Assembly (NCBI GenBank): GCA_022605955.1 | Contig: JAKCOZ010000085.1 | Coordinates: 1,240,001-1,304,000, forward strand | From: Rallus limicola | Taxonomy: Eukaryota; Chordata; Aves; Gruiformes; Rallidae | Reading direction: 5' to 3' | Length of the DNA: 64,000 bases | Part shown: positions 35,916 through 47,480 of the stretch, in pieces | Numbering within the stretch: the stretch's first letter is position 1 | Layout: every line of letters begins with the position of its first letter | Translations under genes and position numbers: made by a program | The notes under the pieces: generated by a model | What the model saw: only the letters and a program-made list of their open reading frames with translations | Told to the model about the DNA's origin: nothing | The model's database searches: none

Positions 35916-36782
35916 ATGGCGGAGAGCGGGCGGCGGAGGAGAGCGGGCGGCGGAGGAGAGCGGGCGGCGGAGGAGAGCGGGCGGCGGAGGAGAGCGGGCG
36001 GCGGAGGAGAGCGGGCGGCGGGTGCCGGCGGCCCCGGCCCTGTCCGCTCACGGAGCCCGGCCGAGCCGGAGCCGCCCGAGGCTCTCAAGACACGCGCCAG
36101 TGAGGTTTATAAAGGTCCCGTCGGGGGCGGGGCTGCCAGAGAGGGAGCCGGGGGAGGTAACTGGGGGCTGCCAAATAGGGAGTCATGGCGGTGGGGGGGG
36201 GGGGGGGGGGGTAATGAGGGGCAGGGGCTGCCAGATAGGGAGCCCTGGGGGTAATGACGGCGGAGGGCTGCCAGATACGGAGCCATGAGGGCGTAACTGG
36301 GGGGCAGGGATTGCCAGATAGGGAGCTATGAGGGAGTAATGAGGAGTGGGGGCTGCCAGAGAGGGAGCCACTGTGGGTCAACAAGGGTGGGGGCTGCCAG
36401 ATAAGGAGCTATGAGAACAGTGTGAGGGCTGCCAGTTTGGGAGCTGAGCCCACAGCTCAACCTGAGTCCACAGGGGAGGGCTCAGACCTTCCCCACTCCC
36501 CCCAACCCCCAGTTTATATTACCATGTTACTGTCTTGATTTATTGACGTTCCTACACTTGTAGCAGCTTCTCTGAAGGAACAGGTTATGCAGCTAATTGG
36601 GATTGCCGTTTTTGTCTATCTCAAAGTGAAAAAATGATGATAATTTGATAAGGGTTTAACCTTCTTTGCTGTTGTGTTTAATGTCGTATTTAGCAGCTAC
36701 CCAAACGAAAGCCAAATTATGGGCTGTAGAAGAGAACACATTTGATAATCATTTTCTCTATGTGACAATAAAAGATGAAAAG
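35916..36782 (+). CDS. 5' exons of an unrecognised plus-strand gene with CpG-rich start
   Basis: Exon 1 (ATG at 35916, end 36099, donor GTGAGG, 184 nt) encodes MAESGRRRRAGGGGERAA and a second similar period, then PEALKTRA. Exon 2 (36694-36782, acceptor GTATTTAG, donor GTAGGA, 89 nt) joins in exact phase and encodes KLWAVEENTFDNHFLYVTIK. The splice match, the CpG-island start and the protein-like second exon support a real gene, but I cannot name it. Later exons were not found; 36903-37658 and beyond show nothing I can join. Most of exon 1 is a 17-bp tandem repeat. Confidence 0.55.
35925..36021 (+). repeat. 17-bp perfect tandem repeat in coding exon 1
   Basis: Unit AGCGGGCGGCGGAGGAG repeated 5.7 times without change. 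As 17 is not a multiple of 3, successive units are read in all three frames and the peptide repeats every 17 residues (three units). Confidence 0.95.
36123..36445 (+). repeat. minisatellite of about 40-55 bp units (GGGCTGCCAGATAGGGAGC)
   Basis: Seven to eight imperfect units, each beginning GGGCTGCCAGATAGGGAGC and ending with TAATGAGGGG-like words. It lies in intron 1 of the plus-strand gene. Confidence 0.85.
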
Positions 36783-36902
36783 GTAGGAGACTCATAGCTA
36801 CCTATTCAAACACTTTACTCTGTAAATTATTTGCTTAAGACTGAGGAGCATTACTTGCACGTCAGTTTTGTAACTTTTTCAGCTACTGTAGAGGGTAAAC
36901 GA

Positions 36903-37658
36903 TTAACCTACTGGAGGTTTTGGTTTATAGTTCTGTTGCTTTAAGCTTCTGGAGGAAATCCAGGAGGCAGAACTCCCATTTTTCTTTGTGAACCTCTTTT
37001 TTTTGAAAGTATTGACAAGCAACTCCAGAGCAGCAAGTACTCCACCTGGACAGCTACGTGCCTTAGTGCACGTTGCAGCTTCTTGTGGTATCATGCTTAA
37101 AGATGTTTCAAGGAGGCAGCTGCACAGGATTACAGAAAGAAAGAGAAGTTCATGCTTGCTTTTGCATAAGACTGAGTCCTCAGAGCCTGGAGGGCTGGAA
37201 CCCAACCAATCCCACTTGCCCCAGCGTGTACCTTGTGCTGAATCTCTGCTGTAGCCAGTGTCAGGCATAGGTAGCTGTATGGAGACACAAGTGAATTGAT
37301 TCGGATGCTCCTCCTTGGAGCGCGTTACCAAGGTGCTTAATGCTGGAGCCCTGGTCTCTGCCAGACAGTAACTTTGAAGGTACTTGTTAATTTGAGCGTC
37401 TCCTCTTAGTTCAGAATAAATAATCAATAAAGTTCTTGGGTTTGTAGGTATGTGTGAATGCTGATCTTGTCTCAAAGAACTTGGCTCGTGCTCACGACAG
37501 TACAGGGAGGTCTGCAGATTATCAGGAGAATGAAACTTCATGAAATGTTGAGTCCCTTCCAGTGAAAATTGTTGATCCTGCCCTTGCTTCCAGGCCACCA
37601 CTCTTTCATGAGAAGCTATCAACAAATCTTGAAACGTGTGGAACCACTTGTGTCTCAA
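36903..37658 (-). other. long open frame (251 codons), not recognised
   Basis: An uninterrupted minus-strand frame in DNA of moderate GC content, longer than expected by chance. It has no domain I recognise, a plus-strand frame overlaps it at 36988-37254, and no promoter or polyadenylation signal can be tied to it. It may be a relic of a gene, an intronless copy, or chance. Confidence 0.25.
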
Positions 37659-38560
37659 ATTATTAATAATACTTGTATACTTGAAATACTAAATAGAAAT
37701 ATACTTCAATAATAATACATTGTTGTCATAATACCCACAGCCTCCCCCACACACACACTGGGAGCAATGGGGGGGCAACTTGGAGCACTGGGCAGCACTG
37801 GGAGCATGGGGGGGGGCAACTGGGAGCACTTAGGGGCTGCTGGGGGAGGCAACTGGGAGCACTGGGGCAGCACTGGGAGAACTGAGGTGGCAGTGGGGTG
37901 GCAACTGGGAGTACTGGGGTGTCCATGGGGGCATATGTGGCTGCTGGGGGGTCCATGGGGGGTCCCTGTGGTGCCCCCCGAGTGACGTCACCCACAGGGG
38001 TGAGGGTCTGTGAGTGCTGGGGGGGGGGGGGGTCCTTGGGGGTCTGTGGGTGCAGGAGGGGTCCTTCTGGAGGGGGTTCTCCCTCTGGGAAGGGGGTTGA
38101 GGGGGACTCTGGGGGGGCCTGAGGAAAATGAGGGGACCCTGGTGGTCCTTCTGGGGGGGTGGGGAGGATGGGGGGGCATCCTGAAAGAATGTTGGGGGGG
38201 GCAGTTTGGGCTTAGGGGGTGGAAATAGGAGGGGGGGTGTCTGGGGTACCATGGTTGTGCCCCCCCACCCCCCCCCCCAGGGATGAGCTGCTGTTCGAGG
38301 TGCAGAAGCTTTTTGGGGGGAGCCTCAGGCCTGGCACTGTTCTGCAGTTGTGGCGGGGGGGCAGAGGCTGGCACCCCCAAATCCCAGGGGGGCATCCATC
38401 CCCCCTCCCCTAAGCCTCCCCCCCCGACATGGCCATGCTGGCCCCCTACATCCCCATGGACGCCCCCCCATAATGGGGCAGGGTGGTTAAACTGGTAAGG
38501 AGGGAGAGGTCAATAATGAGGGAGGCAATAATGAAGGGGGCAATAAAGGGGGGCCAGTAA
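37655..38560 (+). repeat. HIF-like duplicated unit, copy B
   Basis: Direct duplicate of 17140-18640, with the same order of landmarks. At the point where copy A carries the solo LTR, copy B reads straight through from the AACTGGTAAGGAGGG segment into the CAATAATGAGGG tract. Confidence 0.85.
38281..38480 (+). CDS. HIF-alpha-like exons with LAPYIPMD, copy B
   Basis: Exon-like piece from 38281 encodes RDELLFEVQKLFGGSLRPG, and 38419-38473 encodes DMAMLAPYIPMDAPP before a TAA. The first leucine of the LxxLAP motif is methionine here (MAMLAP), and no AG acceptor stands directly before the second piece (copy A has CCCACCCAG). This copy therefore looks more decayed than copy A. The identity rests on the nine-residue MLAPYIPMD match to the HIF C-terminal degron. 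Confidence 0.4.
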
Positions 38561-38734
38561 TGGGGGGCAATAATGAGGGAGCAATGTGGGGGGTCAATAA
38601 TGGGAGACCCCCCTGATAACAGGGGGACCCATAATTTGGGGGGTGGGGGGAAGTAGGGAGACCCCCAAATTTTTTTGGGGGGGAATAGGAGAACTCTTAA
38701 TATGGAGGGGGGGGCAAATTTGAGGGTCCCCAAA

Positions 38735-39105
38735 ATGGGATGGGGGGTGTAAGGGGGAGGGGGCTGCAATAATGTGGTGCCCCCACACACACACATTTGC
38801 TGGCTGATAGTGTGACCCTGCCGGGCCCCCCCCCCCAGACTCCCCCATGGGCCCCCCCAGAAGGAGGAGGAGGGGTGTCTGGGGGGGCCCCCCCAGGGCC
38901 CATGTCTGGAGGGTAACTAAAAGGGGGGGGGAATCATATGTTGGAAGGGACACCCCCAAAATCAGCAGTGGGTCTAAACCACCCCCCACACCCCTCAATG
39001 GGGACCCCAAACCACCCCAAATAAACTGGGAGGGGGCAACACCTGATTCCCAATGGGGGGACCCTAAAAAACCAAGGCCCTCCCCCAAATTCCCCCCCCC
39101 CCCCC
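38735..39105 (+). repeat. inverted-repeat arm 1 (GC-rich)
   Basis: Reverse complement of about 42200-42590. Shared words include AGGGGGAGGGGGCTGCAATAA, AGAAGGAGGAGGAGGGGTGT, AACATATGATTCC-type and GGGACCCTAAAAAACCAAG-type segments. It ends in a C14-like run near 39095. The sharp return to AT-rich DNA is at about 39110. Confidence 0.75.
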
Positions 39106-41446
39106 CCGCCAAATTTGCATGGCAGGGGGTGTGTGTGGAGTTCTTGCAGTTAATTACCCTGGCTTGCTTTCTGCAAGGAGAAGCAGTCGGTTGCTAATTG
39201 TGTAACGATGTGTGAGTATCAATTAGAAACCCCTATCAATGGTTCCTTGTTTCCTGTGACCCCCCCAAGGCACAAAGGAACGGGAATCTTTAAAAAAACC
39301 CAAACCACCAACCAACAGCAGAGAAACGCAGTGTAAATCTGTCTGGTTTAGGGAGCAGCTGAGAGCAGCAAGCAGGTAAGATTCTGAGAGAGGGGTCGTA
39401 TTTTCAATTAGAAACCTGAACTTGAGTTTCCCCTGTCAGATTCGCCATGAGTTCCGTAGCTTCAAAGGCAGTTTTAGCCTCGGGCCATTTTTCTGCTGCC
39501 TGGACACAAGCTTTTCTTGAGAAGGCAGGGTATTTTAAAAAGCCTCAGCACGCTGCTTGCTGAGTGGAACCAATAATAAACCCCTGCCGCAGCATTTTCA
39601 ATTCTGTGCAGCAGCATCTGGTCTCAGCTCCGCTGCCTGCAAGATAAAAAAAGCAAGGCAATGGCCAATGACACACAGACACTGCTCTCATCGCTCAGGA
39701 GGTGGTGTGTGGAAGTCCAAGATTCTTAGAGGGAAAAGGCACTTAGGCATCCCACACGCCCACAGTTCTTCAAATGAAGCTTAAGCTAAAAGAAAGTGCA
39801 CACCTTGAGGTTCAGGATGTAAGTTTTCAGCCCCAGAGGAGTTGACCAAGCCTGCCATTACCAGTTTGTCAGCCACGTTCAGACTACTGTTTTCACAGGG
39901 TTTTTCCACTGTTACTAAATGAACAAGTCTCTGAACCCGTTTCACTGTCACTGGGACACAGGCATTCAGTAACGTTTCTCTCAGCTTGTCAAGGAGCACT
40001 GGAGATGTCTCAGCTTTCTCTGTTCCTGGGGAGGGGGAACAAGACTTTGTAAGATTCAAGTCACATCAAAGAAATTCTTTCTAGAAAAAAAAGGGCGAGC
40101 ACTGTTCCTGAAAAATATGACCCTAAAGTTTCCTAATCAACAGCTCAGACTCCAGAGATAATTAAGTAAAAACATACTATCCCAAACTGCTTTTGCAGTC
40201 GTAGCCCAGTGTTACTGTATTTCAGCAGATCATTGTGGTGTTTGTCAGCGTTGAGGAACAACCACTATCCAGACAGATTTAACAGTGTTCAAGAAAACAA
40301 CCCATCAAGGATTTTCAGGGGTGGGTTTAGGTTGGTTGGGTTTTGTTTTGCTCTTTACCTGCAAGTGAGCCTACAATTGTCTGCAAAGGCAGCTCTAGGT
40401 AGGAACCAGCCATCAGCAGCCCCTCTGAGAGTGCTACAATTTCACTCTTCCCATGGGCTGCATATAGTACTTGCACTGCAGACTGAGAAGCTTTTAAAAC
40501 AAGAGCTCTGTACCAACGGCCATCACCTGAAGAGACTGGGACAAGAAGAATCACTGGAACAACCACTTATAAACACAGCCTATCCCTGCATGGTTTCCAG
40601 GATTCCCCCCCACCCCCCCATACTCTGGTACATACAAGAGGCCACCTGACAAGAAGCAAGTCCATAGAACAAGGGAGAGTTTGCTGCATCCGTCAAGATT
40701 TCAGTGTTGCTTTCAGAATTTTTCCTATGTTAGACAGGTAAGAGCTGTACTACAATACTCTCTTGAGGAGGATGTCTGCACACCATATTTCTAGCCCCTT
40801 ACCTTTGTTTACCTCTCAGAGCAAACAAAATGGAAAGAAAAACCCCATGTTTTCCCCCTCTATTATGCTGAAGAGACATAAACAAAACATAATGGAGAGT
40901 GGAAGTTAGAAACACCTGTCAAACACAAGTATGCTCTCCTGGTCTGTCCAGCACTTGAATTTATTCTGTTTCCCATCAGGTGGTACCTGATCTAGCCCCC
41001 ACATTGGTTTTCAGCCTTCGCCAGATCCCCTAGAACAATCCACGTGCAGTCAGTATTTAATATTTAAGAGCCAATGTTATTTTTTAAATATCAAGCAATA
41101 CATCAGTAGAGTATGGCCTCTTTTGAAAGACAACAAATTACAGTTCCTTCACTGCTGAGGGTACATTAGTAGTTAGCTCCAGTGAAAGCATAGGCAGCTT
41201 GTTGGGCTAACAAGGCTGAATGATCAGCTGTCAGAGCCAGTCAGACATGCCATCGCCCCATGTTCAGACAAGGCAACACCCCCCCCCTCCAGGCACCCCT
41301 CAACTAGAAGGGGGTCTCTACAGATATAAGTGCACTATTGCTCTGCCATGAATTTCATGCCCATGGGACTCAGGACAGCACAGGTCTCAGTCTAAACAGG
41401 AACTGGCTGTTCCTTCCTCTTCAAGCTCCACACCTTTTGCAGGTGT

Positions 41447-41940
41447 CAGGGTTTAGCCCCAGCTGGCAACTAAACACCATGCAGCTACTCAATCACTTCC
41501 CACACCCCCCACCACCCCCCATCCCACTGGCATGAGGCAGGGAATCAGGAGGGAATCTGCTCATAGGCAGAGATACAGGTAGTTCAGGAGGTGGTAAAGC
41601 AAAAGACATGTGCACAAGCAAAGCCTCCTCTGCCCAGAGCCCCTTATGAGCTGAGCAACTGTTTGGGTCAGTTGTCCTGGCTGTGTCCCCTCCTAACTCC
41701 CTGTGCACCCCCAGACATCCTGCTGGCAGTGCGCTGTGAGAAAAGGCCTTGACGGTGCTGACACTGCTGAATACCACCACATAACCCCTCTATCTAACAA
41801 AACCATCTTTATTATCAACACAACTTCCACCACAAATCCAAAACACAGCCCCACACTAGCTACTAGGAAGAAAATGAATGAGCTCGCAGCTGAAGCCATG
41901 ACGGCAGAGGACAACCTATCCCCTTCTTCTCATTCCTACA
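41447..41940 (-). mobile_element. avian ERV LTR fragment, antisense
   Basis: It starts TGTCAGGGTTTAGCCCCAGC then CTGGCAACTAAACACCATGC, followed by a CACTTCCC/CACCCCCC stretch and, later, AACAAAACCATCTTTATTAT. This is the antisense reading of a widespread avian LTR whose sense end is at 53730-53965 in this window. It lies in a TDRD1 intron between exons 42933 and 40526. Confidence 0.6.
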
Positions 41941-42194
41941 CTGTCACACAGTCACCCACCTCTAAAGCCCCCTAGGAGGGGACCAAGCTGAAGTATGTGG
42001 GGTGGGGGTGCACCAGGAGAGCCCCATGGGAGGATCTGGGGGGAGGGGGATAGCATTGCCCCCCCCCCCCCACACACACACACACATTAGGGGTAAAGGG
42101 GCTTTTGGGGCGGGCAATGGGGATAAAGGAGGGGAGCCCAGGTGGGGAGGGGAGTGTCACTGGGGGCTCCCCCCCCAAGGATTTGAGGAGGAGT

Positions 42195-42590
42195 CATGAC
42201 TTTTGGTGCCCCCTCCCTTGGGGGGATGGGGGGGCAATTAAGGGGGGAAGGGCTTGGCTTTTTAGGGTCCCCCCACTGGGAATCAGGTCTTGTCCCCCCC
42301 CAATTTATTGAGGGGATGGGGTCCTCATTGAGTTACGGGGGTGGTTTAGACCCGCTGCTGATTTTGGGAGGGAGTCCCTTCCAACATATGACACCCCCCC
42401 ATTTCAGTTACCCTCCAGATGTGGGCCCTGGGGGGGCCTCCCAGACACCCCTCCTTCTCCTCCTGGGAGGAGTCCAGGGGGGCCTCTGGTAGAGTCAGAC
42501 CATCAGCCAGATACTCTGGGGGGGGCGGAGGGGGGGGGGAACACAAGACATTATTGCAGCCCCCTCCCCCTCACATTCCCCCAGAATGTA
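42195..42590 (-). repeat. inverted-repeat arm 2 (GC-rich), inside the TDRD1 copy
   Basis: Reverse complement of 38735-39105. The two arms face each other across about 3.1 kb that holds the last two TDRD1 exons and an LTR. A (CA)n run and G-rich DNA at 42000-42195 adjoin it. Confidence 0.75.
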
Positions 42591-43917
42591 GCAGCAACTA
42601 AAAGCTAGTAAGCACGACAGATGAAGCAGAACTCCAAAAGCTCAGCCATAAGTAATCTCCACGCAGTTCACTCCTCAGTACTCTCACGAGCTCAGGGAAG
42701 AGCCACCACCTTTCTGCTGGATGTCTGCTGTGCAGCAAAACTAAAACCAGCTTCTACAATTTCCAGAGCCTGGAAGCAACAGAAGATTCCTTCTAAGAAA
42801 CAAACCAAACAGAAATCCCCAAACCAGAGTTCTGTGAAGCACAGCCTGTCATCCCCTCTTTCCCCCAGGGCAGCAAGTCTCTAAAGGCAACAGGTGTTGT
42901 ATATACAAGAAAGAATCTGTAAGATGATCCACCTGACAGCCAGCATTTCATTCCTTGAAATGGAAGTTTTAGGGATGAGGGTGAGATGTGCCCTGTTGGA
43001 GCCAGTGGCACCTTCTCGACGTTTCCACAGGCCACAAAGCAGACTTCCACACTTCCACCTGACGTAACCTTGTGCACCAGAGCACGGTACCAGTTCCCAT
43101 CATCTAACTTGAGAAATTAAAAAACAAACCAACAGCTTTATGCCTTTACAAGAAAATAAGTGTGGGTAAACTTATTAAATGAATCCAATTCTCTGCTACC
43201 CTCCACCAATCCAAAGGATCAGATGTCCATTCCCTCCCCCCTTGGCTCTGCCTTCACCCTTTAAAATCTGTTACTTACCTGAGAAGAAAGCACAGCAGGG
43301 CTCTCCATTCTGAGGCTTAAATACATTTGGGGGAGTTTTCTGACAGAATTCAGACAATGCTTTGGTAAGTACTTTTAGAGCAAGTAACTCTGAAAATTAG
43401 AAAGAAAAAACTCCAGAGACAAGATCAACCAAATCAGCTGATTGAAGCTGCATCAATACTGTATACTTTGCAGATCAACGTTCGAAGTTGTGGGGAATCT
43501 CCCACTCAGATTTTTAGAAAAGAACTCTTGACACCAAGTTGAAGAGGTAACTTACTAGAGAGACATTAGCAGCAAAAGGGGAGAGAGCTGGTATTTACTG
43601 ACAAATTAGTTCAGTATGGGTGCAAAATGACCGATCCTTCTTCCCACTAATCTGACAAGCGCCCTCTACTCCAAAACCTAAAGCATCTTCTACAGCCAGA
43701 TGAAACCATGGGAATGATCTGGTTTACCCACTGCATATTACAGATTATGGGATCTCATCCTTCTTATTTTTTATCAGGTCTTTTAGCATGCTCTAAAGCA
43801 TCACTTTCGGGGGGAAGTCACTCATGCTTTAAAGGCAGCACACCACAAAGCATCTATTCCCTGACTCATCTAGGGATAGTGTCGATTTCCCTTAGTTGAA
43901 GATCTGCCCTAGAAGTG

Positions 43918-44015
43918 TTTGGGGCCAGGCTGGATGGGGCTTTGGGTAACCTGGTCTAGTGGAGGGTGTCCCTGCCCATGGGGTGGGGTTGGAACTAGAT
44001 GGGCCACTGCATTTC
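43918..44015 (+). mobile_element. CR1 LINE 3' fragment
   Basis: GGGGCCAGGCTGGATGGGGC, then TTTGGGTAACCTGGTCTAG and GTGTCCCTGCCCATGGGG and GGTTGGAACTAGATG, the standard CR1 3' end, in a TDRD1 intron. Confidence 0.9.
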
Positions 44016-44555
44016 ATCCTGTCCTTTTTCTAGTAAGGTAAAAAGCCTATCAGAAACCTTTATGCATCCCCATAGAGCTTATTCAGGAGTCAGTGAAGTC
44101 TCAAACGCTGCACTTTCTTGTTTTCATCTTATCTCTTTGGAATCTTTCTAACTTTTTCTAAATTAGAAACGGGACACAGTGCAAGAGAGCTCAAGCACAG
44201 GGGAGATCTCTGAGTTGCTATCTTCTCTTTAGAGATCCTTGGTCTAGGTTACGGTTGCTCCTTTTACTTCTCTACATTGTCAGATTAAATTCTATTCAAC
44301 TGCTGACCTTCAACACTTTCAGATTTCAATCTGAGCCACTACATACCATGATCCAATCTCTTCACCATTCCACTTGCATCCTTAGTTACAAGAGCTCAGA
44401 GGTAAGCCTTGGTGCTATGAGCTGACTCGAAACAGTAATGCATTACAACTAGATAAACAACAAATCAGGAAGCAGAGAAACTAGCAGGAAGAAGCTGAAC
44501 AAACTTCCCGCTGTTGTTTGCAATCTGACAGTAGCGTTCTCCAGGATTGTACAGC

Positions 44556-44580
44556 ACACACACACACACACTGACATCTA
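44556..44580. repeat. CA/GT dinucleotide tract inside a TDRD1 coding exon
   Basis: An (AC)n run of about 20 bp. On the minus strand it encodes SVCVCV where human TDRD1, from memory, has VVVCV, so the beta-strand is longer by two residues while the frame is kept. Confidence 0.8.
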
Positions 44581-45846
44581 CTGTTTGCTTAAGAGTTAGT
44601 TTACTCCACCTGCAAATTCTCTCATTCACCCTGTCGTCTAGAGACAAAAGAGCAGAGATGTGGAGAAGGGAATGAAAATATTTGTTGCAGGAGAAAAGCT
44701 TACATAGCCTGAGTGCTCATTCATGTCCTCCAATTTCTTCTTCTAAAATAATCCAAAGGACTAACTACCCAGCGAGAGCCTCTTTGAAGAATGAACGCAA
44801 GAGCAAGGTGCCCGTTGCTTGATGGATTTGATCACTACACTGAGCAAGCCACAGAGGAGTGGGGATAAGCAGTCCCACTAAGGGGTACAGGCTTGGTGGC
44901 AACACCTGAGCAAGAGGGATTCTGAGGGACCTTGTGCCTGGGGCCCCAGAAAGGAACGGCTCTCACCGGATAGACTAGAAACGGTTTTGGGAGGAAAAAG
45001 AACAAAAAGACTAACAGAAAGACTGGCTGCAGAAGGTTGCCCTGTATATTACACTCAAGGACCTGAAAGAAGCTTCTTCAACACAGTTTGTAGAATAGAT
45101 CATGTGAAACCTTCCTACAAAGAAATTGGAGGCAGAATTTGCAAAACTCTTCAATTCAAGCTTTGTTCACTAAATGCAAAATGGGCACTTTAAGCATAGC
45201 CTTGAAGTGGTCTGGGTTACTGCAGTCTCACGTTTGAGGATTAAATATGTGGCTTTATGTGTCAAACACAGGACAATAGCTCAAATAATATTTAATCTTC
45301 AAGGGACAAGGGCATGAGAACAAGCAGGTACTAACTAGTCTTGTCATACTTCGACTGGAAATTGTAATACTTCTACCCAGAGAAAATGAAATACTAGTTT
45401 TGTCACCCAAAAGCAAGCGACCACAGCTTCGTTAAGTACGTATGGACACACCCACTCAAACACACAATTTCTTCATGGCCAAGTTGCCACGGCTCAATTC
45501 CAGAGGTATGAAGGCTGGACTTCGTTAGCCAAACTGGAAAGGTCGTAATTAGTAAGAGCACACGTTCCTGTAGGAGGTTAAAGAACACCAGTTCAGCAGG
45601 ACATGTCTGTACTCCCCATCTGCCTGCTTAGCACTCATTTTGATCATTGGTAAGGCCGCCTTCGATTCCACAGCTGCACAGCCTCTCTCCAGGAGATGGC
45701 TTGAGAAATTTATTGCTGCAGTCACTCCACCATGTAGTTGTAATCCTCTTTATCCACTGCTTTTACTATAAACACTTTGTCTTCCACCAGCTGCTTCATA
45801 AAAGAAACAGCTTTTGAGGTCCAGGTTTCTACTGGTGGCTTCACAC

Positions 45847-47199
45847 CTAAAAGGTCACATAGTATGAAAAGGTTCTGAGGACAGTCCCAGTCTCAACAGT
45901 ATCTGTTTAAACAGCCAATTCAGCAGCGAATACACCAAGTAACCTGCCCTCACTCCTCGTGCTTGTAACAAGCTTTCAAACCCAGGTACTGAGATTCTCA
46001 ACTTTTACAGTACTTGGATTTAACAAAGATCTCAAAGAACATGTCTAACTAGGCTGTTATATGAAGAGAAGAGTAACTTCAGATTTATTATCTCCTTAGT
46101 ATGAATGTCTAAGAAGTGCCAGCCTTTGGGTCTCATGAATAGAGTTTTGAATTCACATTATAGGCTATCTGCTTCTTTCTCCTTAAACACTGACTCCGAA
46201 GGCTACAGAATTTATTTCTAAAATGCAACTTTTAACCAGAACTTTATAGTAACAGACTGGGCGAAGTTGCCTTCTACAAAAGGAGATATTTATACAGCAG
46301 TAATCCTTGACTCTAGTCAGGAAACACCCCGTCTGATCCCTTTGCATCCATGCTGTGTTTAGGTCCTTTCCTCGTCCTAGAACACTCATTAGCAGCCATA
46401 AGGCATCGTGATTTGTCCCAGAAGAGAGATTCTGGTTTTGAATGTCACATTCCACATGTGTGGAGAGATGGAGCTGATAGAAGGCAAACATTCTGTTACG
46501 TTTTCCTCTGAAGCAGGAAGACAGAATGCTGCTCTGAACCTTATCAAAACAATGTGAAGAACGAGTTAAATGCCACGCGTTTTAAAGGAAGGACAGACAA
46601 CAAGTATCCAAAAGGAAGGATACTGAAGCAAAGAGGTGGCCCATCTTGCACAGCCATGGGAACAGAGGAAAGCAGTTTCCAACAGCAGATTAAACAAGTA
46701 TGTGGAAACCAATGGATCGTCATCCTGGCTTGAGGCAGAAGGATGCACTAGGAAGCATCAAAGTCCTTTCCAGCTTGACAGATTTCACAAGCCTATGGAG
46801 AAGTCTACCAGCAATTTCACTAAGTTTGCCCCAGGGAAGGGGGACAGGTGCAGTTCTGAATTTCTAGACATAAGATGAAATCTCCTGCAGTGTTAGAGCC
46901 AGAACAGATTTTAAAACCTCCATCAATCCGGTGCATGACTGAATTGTGCTTAGAACAAAAGCACGTGCAAAAATTCCCAGCTCTATGAATGTAAGAGTTT
47001 TCCAAAGATGCCATCAGAGCTCACCAGGAAAGATCTGTCATGTTCTGCAGATATGCCACAACGCTTCCAATTCCGGAAATAATGCTTACTGTTATCTCCA
47101 CACTTCTCCTATTCCAGTAAGATGCTGCAAATGGAACTGTCATCTAACCTCACTTATTGTGACTCCACCCAGTTTAAACCAGCTCAGTTTACCTCATGC
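45847..47199. other. TDRD1-copy intron, nothing else seen
   Basis: AT-rich with no further Tudor exon found between 45846 and 47200. Short open frames show no family signature. Confidence 0.5.
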
Positions 47200-47365
47200 C
47201 GGCCAAGGTGCACCTTATGGCTCGAGCTGGTACGGCCATTAATCTTGGACTCACAGGACGAAGTCGAGAGAGTGGAAGAACTTCAAAACTACCATAATCT
47301 GCATACTTCAGCAAAGCAGCATCTTCAGAAGCATACATTACAACAGCAGCACGATACCAAAGACA

Positions 47366-47480
47366 CCAGGCTGGGGCTTTGGGCACCCTGGCCTAGCAGA
47401 GGGTATCCGTGCCCATGGCAGAAGGCTGGGACCGGGTAGGCTTCGAGGTCCCTTCCAACCTAAAGCAATTCGTGAAACAT
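47366..47480 (+). mobile_element. CR1 LINE 3' fragment abutting a TDRD1 exon
   Basis: CCAGGCTGGGGCTTTGGGCA then CCCTGGCCTAGCAGAGGG, CCCATGGCAGAAGGCTGGGA and GAGGTCCCTTCCAACC, the CR1 3' end. Its first bases overlap the 3' splice site of exon 47200-47370 on the other strand. Confidence 0.88.

Noticed and set aside
39557..39784. 75-codon plus-strand frame
   Set aside because: Ends next to the TDRD1 stop on the opposite strand and has no recognisable content.
42600..42900. Possible degenerate TDRD1 exon on the minus strand (FQALEIVEAGF-like)
   Set aside because: A weak resemblance to the RFQ-CVAG segment only, without usable splice sites or frame.
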